A DNA stretch of 64,000 nucleotides from Desulfobacca sp. (lineage in GTDB: Bacteria; Desulfobacterota; Desulfobaccia; Desulfobaccales; Desulfobaccaceae). Below are positions 49,966 through 59,930 of this stretch, in pieces (within the stretch, counting starts at the first letter, position 1; every line of letters begins with the position of its first letter). A program made the translations under genes and the position numbers. The stretch is from positions 62,001 through 126,000 of the forward strand of contig DYEV01000030.1 of assembly GCA_020725545.1 (NCBI GenBank). Direction: 5' to 3'. The notes below the pieces were generated by a model. It did not search any database. It saw nothing but the letters and a program-made list of their open reading frames with translations, and had not been told where the DNA came from.

Positions 49966-51297
49966 TCAACCACCTTTCAGGAGCGGCGTGGCCGGCCCCG
50001 GCGTATAGGGCTGGTCCACCGGTGCGTCCCTGAGGCCAAAGAGTTTACCCCGATCCAAGAAATTGAGGATCAGGTACATGAGTTCGGCGCCCCGCACCAG
50101 ACTGAAGGCGCCGCTGGCACAACTGACCTCATCAAAACGGTTGACTCCATCTCGGCGGGTAAAGGCCCCGACCATGGTCAGGGGCACGGTTTCGCCGGAG
50201 TGGATCATGGCCCCGGCGCTGTTGGTGGAGTGGTCTGCGGTGATGACCAAGAGCAGGTTGGGATCGGGCACGATGGCTTGGAGGGCATAGGTGAAGGCCC
50301 GGTCCAATCGGGCGATGAGCCGTTGTTTGTGCCGTGGATCTTTCGTGTGGGCCGCTTCATCCGGGGCCTTGGTGTGGATATAGACAAAATCAAAATCAGC
50401 CAACTTCCGGGCTAGTTCCAGGCGTTTCCTCAGGTCAACCTCCGGATGGGCGCTGTCGGTGACCGGTAGCAGGGTCATCCCCAGATACCGGCTCAAGCCC
50501 CGATAAAGGGGGCCGGTGGCCAACGCCAAAGGTTGCAGCCCCCATTTTTCGGCAAAGGGCGGAATGGGTTTATAGCGCCCTGGCCGCTGCAATCTTATGG
50601 CATTGAGGGGCAACAGGCCCAGGGCCTGCCGCCGTCGGTTCAAGGGGTGCTGGGAGAGGACTCGATGGGACCAAAGGAGATAATCGTTCAGAGCCCGGCA
50701 GGTCCGCTGCACAGCCAGGTCAGCTTCTCGCCCGGCGAGAGGCAGGACCTGCATGAGCGGCCGGCCTTCCTGGATGGGGTTGCTGTCGGTGATGTCAGGT
50801 GAGACTTGCCCCCGCAGGCGCACCAGTCCCTGGATGCTTTTGGTAGGGATAAACTCCACTTCGACGCCGTGCGCCTGAAAATGTTGGATCTCCCGGTGCA
50901 GTGTCAGACAGGTGTCATCATCAACTTGGGGGTCTTCCACCGTCAGGATGAGCTGGCCCGCCTCCTCCTGGACGCAGAAAAGCCGCCCCAACAAAGCCAC
51001 GTCATTATCGGCCAAGGTAATGTTGGCGCCCAGGGCCTCCAGATAGCTCCGACCGGGAAAGTCCGCCAAGTTATATCCGAACATGAGGAAATGGGCGATC
51101 TCGCTGGGCAGCGCCACCCCCTGCAAATAGGCATGATACAGGCCGTTCATGCCCAAAGCTGCCAAACGGTCCAGGTTGGGAGTAGGGGCCGCCATGAGCG
51201 GTGTGCGCCCTTGCAGCATGGTATGGCCGTGGTCACCCAGGCCGTCCAAGATGACCAGAATACAGCGTCGCAGTGTCAGCGCCTTGCCGGTCCCCAT
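49966..51297 (-). CDS. apgM: Cofactor-independent phosphoglycerate mutase, archaeal (ApgM) type
   Basis: RCILVILDGLGDHGHTMLQGRTPLMAAPTPNLDRLAALGMNG, ALPSEIAHFLMFGYN, ITADHSTNSAGAMIHSGETVPL. Confidence 0.88.
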   Translation of the reverse strand: MGTGKALTLRRCILVILDGLGDHGHTMLQGRTPLMAAPTPNLDRLAALGMNGLYHAYLQGVALPSEIAHFLMFGYNLADFPGRSYLEALGANITLADNDVALLGRLFCVQEEAGQLILTVEDPQVDDDTCLTLHREIQHFQAHGVEVEFIPTKSIQGLVRLRGQVSPDITDSNPIQEGRPLMQVLPLAGREADLAVQRTCRALNDYLLWSHRVLSQHPLNRRRQALGLLPLNAIRLQRPGRYKPIPPFAEKWGLQPLALATGPLYRGLSRYLGMTLLPVTDSAHPEVDLRKRLELARKLADFDFVYIHTKAPDEAAHTKDPRHKQRLIARLDRAFTYALQAIVPDPNLLLVITADHSTNSAGAMIHSGETVPLTMVGAFTRRDGVNRFDEVSCASGAFSLVRGAELMYLILNFLDRGKLFGLRDAPVDQPYTPGPATPLLKGG

Positions 51298-51308
51298 GTC
51301 CTCGCCCT

Positions 51309-52079
51309 TTATTGCAAAGAAAACTCCAGACCTACCTGCTTCAGAAAGGTCAAGACCGCCAACTGCTGCAGGTCGATCCGCCGCAGCAGGTCAAAGGCCC
51401 GCCAGGTCTCCACAGCAAAGCCCCCTTTCAGTCTGAGCTCCCGGACCATAACATCGGTGGCGCCGTATTCCTGAGGGCAGTAGTAATGGCAAAACTTTTC
51501 CTTTATGGGCAGATCCTTGTTTAAGGCTTGCAGCCAAGACCACAGGAGGCGGGGCGGCGGTTCGATGCCGTAAACGATGGTCTGGCCAAAGGATTTGTAT
51601 CGCAGCGGGTTATGCAGGGTCCGGGCTTCGTGCAGAGTCAGAGTATATTCAATCCGGTTATCTTTCACGAGGTTATAGATTTCCCGGGCTAGGGCGAATT
51701 CATAGGGGTCGGGCACCGGCACACCGGGAAAGACCCGGTTTAAATCGATATTAAAAAAGCGCCGGTTGATGGCAATGGCCGGCGGATTCATCCGAGGGAA
51801 GATGATCAGGAGGCCCGAATGCACCCGCAGGCGGGGGAGGAGCTGCTCCAGGGCATAGATCCCGGCTATTTCATCGCCATGGATGCCGGCCTGTATCAAG
51901 ATCCTGGGGCCAGGTCGGCCGCTGTCAAAGATATAATAGGGTGTCTGATAAAACTGCTTAAGGCCGATGAGACCCCGCTGCCGTGTGGCTGCATTCTCGG
52001 CGGCCACGCCAGCGGCTGTAATGATCAAGGATAACAGGCCAAAGAGCAAGAAAACCGCACTGCCAGACAATCGCTGCAT
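51309..52079 (-). CDS. Exported M14/aspartoacylase-like zinc carboxypeptidase
   Basis: Signal peptide; ILIQAGIHGDEIAGIYALEQLLPRL, NPPAIAINRRFFNIDLNRVFPG. Confidence 0.82.
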   Translation of the reverse strand: MQRLSGSAVFLLFGLLSLIITAAGVAAENAATRQRGLIGLKQFYQTPYYIFDSGRPGPRILIQAGIHGDEIAGIYALEQLLPRLRVHSGLLIIFPRMNPPAIAINRRFFNIDLNRVFPGVPVPDPYEFALAREIYNLVKDNRIEYTLTLHEARTLHNPLRYKSFGQTIVYGIEPPPRLLWSWLQALNKDLPIKEKFCHYYCPQEYGATDVMVRELRLKGGFAVETWRAFDLLRRIDLQQLAVLTFLKQVGLEFSLQ

Positions 52080-52201
52080 ATCTCAATGATTCCTTGGAGA
52101 AAAACACAAGAAGGTCAAGGGTCAAGGTTAGGAATTTTGACAATTCCTTTTTTCTTATCCGCCTCGCCGACAACTGACAACCGGCCCCTGAGCGCTCCTG
52201 G

Positions 52202-53158
52202 TTAGCGGAAAAAGCCAATAATATAAGTTCCGGCCAGATACAACAAGATGGCCGCCAGGATGATCTTGATGATCTTGGCCGAGACGAATTTCTGTGTCCG
52301 GGCACCCAGATACATACCGGCCATGCCGCCCAGGCCGAAGAGCAGACCCAAAAGCCAATCCGGGGCGATGGCCTGCTGGGGATACCAAGGGGCGATGAGC
52401 ATATAGAAGAGGACGCCGGCGACAGAGGTAATGAAGGTCCCCATGAGGGCGGCGCCGGCCACGGTGTAGACCGGCAGGCCGAAGACCGCCACAAAAAAGG
52501 GCGCCACAATGGCCCCGCCGCCGATGCCATAGGTGCCGCCGACGATCCCGACGATGAAGCTTAAGGCAAAAATGCCCCAGGTGGAAAATTCAAAGGTCTC
52601 GCCATAAAATTCATAGGCAATGCGGGTGGGGGTGAATTTCAAGGTGCGGACCACCGCCTCCGGCGGAAGACCGGACGCCAGCCGGCTCTGGCTGGCCTGT
52701 TTCAAGGCCGCCACCCGTTCGTTGAATTTGGCCTCCAGGGCCTTCATGCCCGGCCGCGGCCGCCAGAGGTCATAGAGGAGCCGGACCCCGATATAGAGCA
52801 GCACAAAGCCAGCAAAGAGTTTAAAGGCTTTGGGATCGGGCAGGTATTTGATGCGCAGGAAGGCCCCGATGAAGACCCCGGGCAGGGTGCCGACGATGAC
52901 CACCCAGGTCAGCGGCCAGGCCATGCGGCCTTCCCGAATATACCGGTAAACGCCGCTGGGAATGGCCACCACATTAAAGACCAGGTTGGTGGGGCTAACC
53001 GCTGGACTGGTAAAGCCTAAGACGCTCACCTGAAATGGCAAAAGCAAAAAGGCACCAGAGACGCCGCCCATGGAGGTGAAAAAAGAAATTACCAGAGCCA
53101 CGAGAAAGGGTACCGCCGGATGAACTACGACACCGCTGACCGGAAAGAGCATGCGCAC
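52202..53158 (-). CDS. TauE/SafE-family (TSUP) transporter
   Basis: SPAVSPTNLVFNVVAIPSGVYRYIREGRM, VGGTYGIGGGAIVAPFFV. Confidence 0.92.
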   Translation of the reverse strand: MRMLFPVSGVVVHPAVPFLVALVISFFTSMGGVSGAFLLLPFQVSVLGFTSPAVSPTNLVFNVVAIPSGVYRYIREGRMAWPLTWVVIVGTLPGVFIGAFLRIKYLPDPKAFKLFAGFVLLYIGVRLLYDLWRPRPGMKALEAKFNERVAALKQASQSRLASGLPPEAVVRTLKFTPTRIAYEFYGETFEFSTWGIFALSFIVGIVGGTYGIGGGAIVAPFFVAVFGLPVYTVAGAALMGTFITSVAGVLFYMLIAPWYPQQAIAPDWLLGLLFGLGGMAGMYLGARTQKFVSAKIIKIILAAILLYLAGTYIIGFFR

Positions 53159-53308
53159 CTCCTACAGAACCGCTGCCACCAAAGACAACAAGGGCTGTGA
53201 CCAGGGAATGGGTCCCAGGTAATGAGAATAGTTTCATTATATCAAGGTGACCGAGGCTGTCAAGGAGGTTAACTGACTTGGGTAAAACGAAGATATCCCT
53301 GCCGGCCG

Positions 53309-53893
53309 TTAGGCTTGGAAATACGGGGCCAGCTTCTGGCGCAGGGTCTGGCGGGCCCGTTTTATGAGGCCGTCCACCGCCTGAGGGCTGAGGTCCATGA
53401 GGGCGGCGATTTCCTGATAGGAAAAATCCCCGAAACGCTTCAAGAGCAAGGCCTGGCGCTGGTTTTCGGGCAAAGCTGCCACTGCCTGCTCAATCTGCCT
53501 GGCACATTCCTGGCCGGTGAGCTCTGCCAGAGGATCAGGAGCGGCCGGATCGGGCCGGCAGGCCGCCGACCCGGTTCCGGTTCCCCCCTCCAGGTCGTCC
53601 CAAGCCACTTCCCGGCGGATCTTCCGGGCCCGGAGGAGATTTAAGCAGTGGTTCGCGGTGATGCGATTGAGCCAAGCCGCCACCGTGCCCGTGGGCTGGA
53701 AACGGCCGGCGTTTTGATAGGCCTTCAGAAAGACTTCCTGCACCGCATCTTCAGCCTCCTGGGATTGCCGCAGGAGGCGCAGAGCCAGACGATACACCCG
53801 GTCCTGATGGCGGCGCATGAGCTCAACGAAGGCCTGCTCGTCACCCTTGCTGACCCGCCGCAGCAGGGCGTAATCCACATCAACGGTCATCAT
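53309..53893 (-). CDS. ECF-type RNA polymerase sigma factor
   Basis: FVELMRRHQDRVYRLALRLLRQSQEAEDAVQEVFLKAY; region 4 RQALLLKRFGDFSYQEIAALMDLSPQAVDGLIKRARQTLRQKL. Confidence 0.93.
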   Translation of the reverse strand: MMTVDVDYALLRRVSKGDEQAFVELMRRHQDRVYRLALRLLRQSQEAEDAVQEVFLKAYQNAGRFQPTGTVAAWLNRITANHCLNLLRARKIRREVAWDDLEGGTGTGSAACRPDPAAPDPLAELTGQECARQIEQAVAALPENQRQALLLKRFGDFSYQEIAALMDLSPQAVDGLIKRARQTLRQKLAPYFQA

Positions 53894-54262
53894 GCCGGGC
53901 CTTGGTTTCCCGTTTGTGGCTGCTCATGCCGTTAGGCAAGTCGCCAAAGGCACCCGCCACTGTGTTGGGGGGCTACGCCGCCCAATTGCCAGCGGCAGCA
54001 GGCCTCTGAGGCAACGAGGGCCGCTCCCCGGCAATTGCCAAAACAGCCCCTGGTCCACAAGACGGGGGCCCGCCGGACTCCGATAACCCGATTATTTGCT
54101 GGCTACCCCCGGCCACCGAGGCAACGGCCAGACCCTGTTTCCCTGGACCTGAGGCGGCAGTTCCAGGTGGCTGCTTGCCTGCCCAGGCAGATTACAAGAT
54201 TTTCCTGCTAGTTGAGCGCTTGTCCCGCGTGGGCCGGCAGTGGGTGCTGTGGCGGTGGCGGT

Positions 54263-54436
54263 TTAGGGATTGCTGGAACTACGGCTCAGCTCGGCTTCCA
54301 GCTTATTGATGTGCTGCTCCAGCAGGGCAATTTTTATCATGGACTGGTGCCAGGCCTCTTCCAAAGCCAGTATATAGCCCTGCACTTCTGGAAGAAGCTG
54401 TTCCCAAACCTCTGGTCCAAAAAGTCTTGTTTCCAT
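54263..54436 (-). pseudogene. Possible IS66-family transposase N-terminal remnant (57 aa)
   Basis: METRLFGPEVWEQLLPEVQGYILALEEAWHQSMIKIALLEQHINKLEAELSRSSSNP*; a +1 frame shift continues as KPPPPQHP, resembling the IS66 'NSSKPPSSD' region. Confidence 0.35.
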
Positions 54437-55041
54437 GGGATCAGTATTACTAAATCAACAACAAAAATACAAGGGTATAGGGCATCTTCTTGGAAATTTT
54501 TTGCTTCCCGACAGCGCCTGACCGTTTGCCGAAACAGGCCGGCCAGCAGGCAACGGTGGCAAATTATCCCGTGCTCACCACCTGGGGCTAGCCGTGGCGG
54601 CAGTAAGCCCTGATCTCAATTAAGCAGCTGGAAAGATTAATCTTGTGTCCATCCGGAAACGCGGTTCAAGGGAATATGGGGCAACGCCAGGCCAAACTCC
54701 CGCACTGCATAACTCTAAGGAAAAATAATTATTAGCCCTCACCCCAAACCTCTCCCCTCATAGCACTTTGGCAACAACCGGCTGAGGCCGACGCGCCGCA
54801 CTTCGCCCGTTTTAGAGCGGCTAAGGCGTAAAAAGGCTTGAAAAATGACCGACCGTGCGATATAATCGCTTCACCTACAAGTGTATACCTGCCGGACTTC
54901 GGTCCATGTCGTTGGCCGCCGCGGCCTCTGGCGTCTTCCCATGTTCCAAACCGTCTTCCTCGAGGAAAGATTTGCCGCTCCCAGCAGACGCCCGACGCCG
55001 CCGGCAGACTTATGAGGGACACTCACAAAGGTAGGCCTTAC

Positions 55042-55878
55042 ATGAAAACACCTCGGGGCTTCCTCCCCCTGCTTCTCCTGGCAATCGTCTTGCTGCCCAC
55101 CCTGGTTGCCGCCCGGGCCAGTTCTTTCAAACCCATCTATGTGGAAAGCATCTTTAATCAAAACCCAGGACCCACGCTGCCGCCAGGGGCGGTGCCGGAG
55201 CCCCAAAGCAGCCGGATACAGGTTTTCATTTTCAAAAAGGGCACGATTTTATGGGCCCAAAAACCGGCCCTGCTGCCGGCTCTCGTTCCCGGGGTGACCG
55301 CGCGGCGGCTGCCCCTCTTGGCCACTGATCCCCGCCTCAGCAAAATTATCAACAAATACGCCAGTCAGCAAGGGGTTGACCCCAGGCTCGTGCAGACCGT
55401 TATCCGCCATGAATCGGGTTTTGATCCGGTGGCCGTCTCTCCCAAAGGCGCCATGGGGCTGATGCAGCTCATGCCCGAAACCGCCGCCTCGCTGGGGGTG
55501 GAAGACCCCTTTGATGTGGAGCAGAACATCAAAGGGGGGGTTCGCTTCCTGAAGATCTGCCTGAACCGGTTTGATCAGAATCTTCCCTTGGCTCTGGCCG
55601 CCTACAATGCCGGGCCCGGCCGGGTCGTGGAACACCAGGGCATGCCGCCCTTTAAAGAGACCCAGGACTACGTGAAAAAAGTGGTCCAGGATTACAACGG
55701 TCAAAGCCTGGATTTGGCCCAGATCAAGCTCCAGGACGCCGCGGCCGTGCCCGCGCCGCCTGAGGCAGCCGCGGCGTCGGCAACGCCGCCCCCGGCGGCC
55801 ACGTCCAAGCCGTTAAACCTGCTACCCTTATTTCTGCCGCCCGCTCTCAATATGCCCAGCGGCAGCGTCGTCCCTTGA
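55042..55878 (+). CDS. Lytic transglycosylase (SLT domain), exported
   Basis: RHESGFDPVAVSPKGAMGLMQLMPETAASLGV, AYNAGPGRVVEHQGMPPF. Confidence 0.93.
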   Translation: MKTPRGFLPLLLLAIVLLPTLVAARASSFKPIYVESIFNQNPGPTLPPGAVPEPQSSRIQVFIFKKGTILWAQKPALLPALVPGVTARRLPLLATDPRLSKIINKYASQQGVDPRLVQTVIRHESGFDPVAVSPKGAMGLMQLMPETAASLGVEDPFDVEQNIKGGVRFLKICLNRFDQNLPLALAAYNAGPGRVVEHQGMPPFKETQDYVKKVVQDYNGQSLDLAQIKLQDAAAVPAPPEAAAASATPPPAATSKPLNLLPLFLPPALNMPSGSVVP

Positions 55879-55910
55879 GCCCTCATTCAAGGAAATGCCC
55901 CGGTCGGTCG

Positions 55911-57089
55911 ATGTCAACAGAAAATCCACCGATTACAATGCCTGCGGGAGGTGAGGTGGCGGCAACCACCAGCAAACCATATCTGTTCTTGACCTGGCTG
56001 GCCTGGCTGCTGGGGGTCGGGGTCTGTTTTGCCGTTTTGTTCTGCAGCGATAATGGTGGCGGACCGCCGCTGGTCAGTCATCATTCGGTAATCACTGATC
56101 AATCTGCCCAATCGCCAGAAGTGCCCCGGCCGCTTCAAGGCCCCCCAAGTCTCCTGACGCCGCCGGAGGTCAACGCCCTGCTCCCCACCCTCAACAACCG
56201 TGGCCAGGTGGTGGTCGCACCGGAAAATGACGCGGACTTGTTGGCGGCCTTCCACCCGCCGCCGGCCAAGCAGGCTGAGGCACCGACCCTGAGCCTAGCC
56301 CCCAATCCGGAAGAAGTGCATCGGAAGATCGTAGCCAAACAGCAGGAGATGATGGACGACGCCGCCTTCCAGGCGGCCTTAAAAAAATACGAAGCGGCCC
56401 TGGCCCAGCGGCAGGCCAAGAAGCCGCCTGAGCAGGTGCCCGCAGCCGGCTGGGGGCCACTCATCAATAAATATGCCCGGCAGCATGGGGTCGACGCCCG
56501 CCTGGTTTGGGCGGTGATGCGCCACGAATCAGGCTTTAACCCCAATGCGGTTTCGCCCAAAGGAGCCATGGGGCTGATGCAGCTCATCCCCAGCACCGCG
56601 GCACTCCTGGGCGTCACCGATCCCTTCAACCCCGAAGAGAATATCAGCGGCGGCGTCCGCTACCTCAAGATCTGTCTTACCAAATTCAATAACAATGTGG
56701 TCTGGGCCCTGGCCGCCTACAACGCCGGACCCGACAACGTCAGCAAATATCAGGGCTGCCCGCCCTTTGCCGAAACTCGGACCTATGTTCTCAAGGTCAT
56801 GCGCGACTACACCGGCGCCTGGATAGACCTGCCGCTGCCGCCCCAGACCGCTGGCATGGCCCGCCGGGCCGGCACGGACTCCAGCACCACTCTGGGGCAA
56901 GCGGTTGCCGCGCCACCCTCGGGGTTGGATTGGAAGATTCCCACCGCCACCTTTAAAGTGGCCAAACCCTCCTGGAAAATTCCGTTGGCCGCCACCATCA
57001 TGGCCAACCGCTTGCCTGTGGACGTGCGTCAGCATCCCGAAGTGATCCGGCTACTCGCCAAAAAGGCCAACCAGAAAGCAGGACCTTGA
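55911..57089 (+). CDS. Lytic transglycosylase (SLT domain), membrane-anchored
   Basis: RHESGFNPNAVSPKGAMGLMQLIPSTAALLGV, AYNAGPDNVSKYQGCPPF; N-terminal TM segment. Confidence 0.93.
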   Translation: MSTENPPITMPAGGEVAATTSKPYLFLTWLAWLLGVGVCFAVLFCSDNGGGPPLVSHHSVITDQSAQSPEVPRPLQGPPSLLTPPEVNALLPTLNNRGQVVVAPENDADLLAAFHPPPAKQAEAPTLSLAPNPEEVHRKIVAKQQEMMDDAAFQAALKKYEAALAQRQAKKPPEQVPAAGWGPLINKYARQHGVDARLVWAVMRHESGFNPNAVSPKGAMGLMQLIPSTAALLGVTDPFNPEENISGGVRYLKICLTKFNNNVVWALAAYNAGPDNVSKYQGCPPFAETRTYVLKVMRDYTGAWIDLPLPPQTAGMARRAGTDSSTTLGQAVAAPPSGLDWKIPTATFKVAKPSWKIPLAATIMANRLPVDVRQHPEVIRLLAKKANQKAGP

Positions 57090-57162
57090 CCGGTTCCGGT
57101 ACAATTCCTGGCCCCTTCCCCTCAAAAACTCCTACCCCACATTTTCTCTCAACCCGGGTTTC

Positions 57163-59856
57163 CTATTGCTCGTCGGGCTCGGCTGGCATGATCACCAGTG
57201 GGGCCGGGATGGGGGGTGGGGGCGGCGCCGGCATGGTGCGCAGATGCACATCCAACTGCGGATACGGGAATTCGATGCCCCTTTCCCGGAAGATGTCAAA
57301 AATGGCCGCATGTAATTCATGGGTGGCCGGCACCCGGTCTGCCGGGCTGCGCAGGAAGACCCAGATGGTAAAGTCCAGGGAGCTGTTCCCATAGGCGCTG
57401 AAAAAGATCTGGGGCGGCGGTTCCGACAGAACCCGATGGTTCCGGCGACAGACCTCGGCAATGATTCGGGTGACTTGGTGAACATCCGAGCCATAGGACA
57501 CGCCCACTTTTAAGGCCAAGCGGTTGGCGCCCTGGCCGTAAAAGGTCCAATTGAGGATTTTCCCGGATAAGAGATCCGAGTTGGGGATGATGAGCACCGA
57601 ACGGTCGGAGTTCTCAAAGACCGTGCTCCGGACCCGAATGGCCTTGACCGTGCCCCATTGGCCGTCGATGACCAGCAGGTCCCCCACCTTGATGGGCCGT
57701 TCAAACAAAAGAATGAGGCCGCTGAAAAAATTGTTGACGATGTTTTGCAGGCCGAAACCGATGCCCACCCCCAAACCGCCGACGATGATGGCCAGGTTGG
57801 CAAAATTGATTCCTAAAAACCCCAGGGCCACAAAGACGCCCAGGGTCATCAGGGCATAATGCACCGTATTGGCAATGGTATGCTGGATGCCCAGGTCCCA
57901 CTGGCGCCGGCGAAAGATGCCGCTTTCCAGGGCCAGACGGCTGAACTGGGAAAGTTTGCGGGCAAACCACAAACTGGCCCCGGCCAGAAAGACGGCCAGC
58001 GGGGCCAAGGTTACCGGTCCGATTGACGGCCCTTGGGACAGGGCCGCCAGAATCTTTCTAATATCCCGCCAGTCTACCCCCCAGCTCAAAAAGATACCGG
58101 CGGCTATGGCCAGAACGATTAGAATATTAAGGGAATAGTTCAGAAAAAAGCGGACCCCCTCCAGGGTCTTGGCCTCCCATGACAGGCTGGTGGCCAAAAA
58201 ACCCTTAGGAGCCGTAAGAAAATTGATCAGGTCTTGCCCCAATTGTTTCAGCAGCCAGCCGCCGGCCAACACCAGGGCGCTCAGGAAGGCAGCGCCGGCC
58301 AGATACAGGGCCAGATTCTGAAACCCCAGCAGGTCGATGATAATAATGAAGCTGAGCCCCAGGAGGACGAGAAGCCGGAGGGTGCGGATAGACCCTGCCC
58401 AACGTCGGGGCAGCGTCGTTTCCTCACCGAGGAGGAGAATCTCCAAGTGTGGTTTGCGCAGCAGCCAACCGAACCACAGGATGACCACAAGCATATAGAA
58501 CAGAACGGCAAAGGTATAGCCGGAACCTTCCAGGCCCACCAGGCGCAGACACCAGAGGAGGTAATAACCCACCAGGAGAAATATGGCGGCCGCCAAGCCG
58601 TAGCGATAATAAAAGCGCGCCGTGGCGTCGGGCAGGCGCAGGATGCCCTCAGCCGGTTTGCCGGGAGCAAACATGGCCCAAAGGAAATGTTTCAGGAGGC
58701 TGATGCCGGTGGCCACCAGGAGGCCGCCCAGAACGATCTGGGCCGGGGTTCGGCCCAGAACCTTCATAACTCCCAAGGTTAGGCCGAGCCAGATAATCAT
58801 GGCCAATAAATAATAGTTATGGGCCAAGGCATTGACCACGGCCATGATCAGTTTCAGGCTGAAGGTCTGGGCCCTGGCCGCCAGGTTTTGTCGAAACTCT
58901 CGGCTGGCCCGGCGCAGCAGCCACATACTATACAGCAGCAAGACGAGAAAGATAAAGAGGCCGAGGAGTTCACTGCGATACGCCCGCAGCAGCCGGGCGG
59001 CATTGCCGGAAGCAATGTTTTCCTGAGCCATGGCCACAAGCTTCTGCGGCAAGGCCAGACCGGCGTCGATGCCCTCCAGGGCCAAGGCAATGATATCCGT
59101 GGGCTTCTGGCGCTCCAAGAGCTGCTGCCGGGATTTTTCCGCCACGAAGGTTTCCAGTTGCAGGGTAAAATCCCTTAGGAGCTCTTTTTCCTGGTTCAGT
59201 AGATCCAGGTGTGTTAGGAAGGTTTTTTGGATTTCCTCCAGCCTGCTGATGGCCGTGTTGGCCAAGGTCTGATACTGCTGCCGCTGCTGCTCCAGAGCCC
59301 GTTGGGCCGGGGTTTTGGCCGGGGGCTGATCAGCTTTTGGCAAAGCCGTTTTTTTGCTGGCCTCGGTCAATTCGCTGAGAATTTTGCCGAATTTTTCCTG
59401 CTCCTGCTCCAGGGTGGTGGCAGCCTTAACCCGCTGCTCTAACAGCCGGGCATAGTACTGCTGCAATTCTTTGGCCTGCTCCACGCTGACTTTGTCCAAA
59501 GAGAGGGCCGTTTTGTGCGTGCTGACGGCCACGGCCAAAGATTGGAATTCCTCCTGAGCCTTGGCCAACCGGCGTTGCAGTATCTCTCCTTGGGCCGTGA
59601 GCTCCTGGATCTGCTCCTGCAGGGTCTTGGTTATATCAGGGAGTGTGGTGCTCGGCGGCGGCGCCGGCAGTGGTGTGGTCTTGGGCTGCGGCTTTGGTGG
59701 GGCCGCCACTGCCGCCGCCTTTCCCAGGGTGCAACAGATCAGGATAAGGAGGAAAATCGTCAGAAATTGCTGAACACGTTTTTTAGGCATAGCGGCCTTT
59801 CCGTCTATTTCTACCGACCTTTGGCCGGTTGGCAGAAGCAAACAAAATTCTAACAA
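57163..59856 (-). CDS. Large mechanosensitive channel, MscS/MscK family
   Basis: 897 aa; coiled-coil periplasmic part, multiple TM, GGLGVGIGFGLQNIVNNFFSGLILLFERPIKVGD. Confidence 0.94.
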   Translation of the reverse strand: MLEFCLLLPTGQRSVEIDGKAAMPKKRVQQFLTIFLLILICCTLGKAAAVAAPPKPQPKTTPLPAPPPSTTLPDITKTLQEQIQELTAQGEILQRRLAKAQEEFQSLAVAVSTHKTALSLDKVSVEQAKELQQYYARLLEQRVKAATTLEQEQEKFGKILSELTEASKKTALPKADQPPAKTPAQRALEQQRQQYQTLANTAISRLEEIQKTFLTHLDLLNQEKELLRDFTLQLETFVAEKSRQQLLERQKPTDIIALALEGIDAGLALPQKLVAMAQENIASGNAARLLRAYRSELLGLFIFLVLLLYSMWLLRRASREFRQNLAARAQTFSLKLIMAVVNALAHNYYLLAMIIWLGLTLGVMKVLGRTPAQIVLGGLLVATGISLLKHFLWAMFAPGKPAEGILRLPDATARFYYRYGLAAAIFLLVGYYLLWCLRLVGLEGSGYTFAVLFYMLVVILWFGWLLRKPHLEILLLGEETTLPRRWAGSIRTLRLLVLLGLSFIIIIDLLGFQNLALYLAGAAFLSALVLAGGWLLKQLGQDLINFLTAPKGFLATSLSWEAKTLEGVRFFLNYSLNILIVLAIAAGIFLSWGVDWRDIRKILAALSQGPSIGPVTLAPLAVFLAGASLWFARKLSQFSRLALESGIFRRRQWDLGIQHTIANTVHYALMTLGVFVALGFLGINFANLAIIVGGLGVGIGFGLQNIVNNFFSGLILLFERPIKVGDLLVIDGQWGTVKAIRVRSTVFENSDRSVLIIPNSDLLSGKILNWTFYGQGANRLALKVGVSYGSDVHQVTRIIAEVCRRNHRVLSEPPPQIFFSAYGNSSLDFTIWVFLRSPADRVPATHELHAAIFDIFRERGIEFPYPQLDVHLRTMPAPPPPPIPAPLVIMPAEPDEQ

Positions 59857-59930
59857 TATTAGGTTACTCTTGGAGATAAAAAGATTATATCATAGGTATT
59901 GACCAGACTGTTGGCAAAACCGGGGGGCAA

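Noticed and set aside
54212-54613. 133-aa plus-strand ORF
   Set aside because: Cys/Trp/Arg-rich translation without protein-like features; the minus-strand IS66-like reading is more plausible.
54838-55041. Possible riboswitch leader upstream of the first lytic transglycosylase (second messenger riboswitches often control such genes)
   Set aside because: I could not find ydaO or GEMM core motifs here; only unspecific GC-rich stems.
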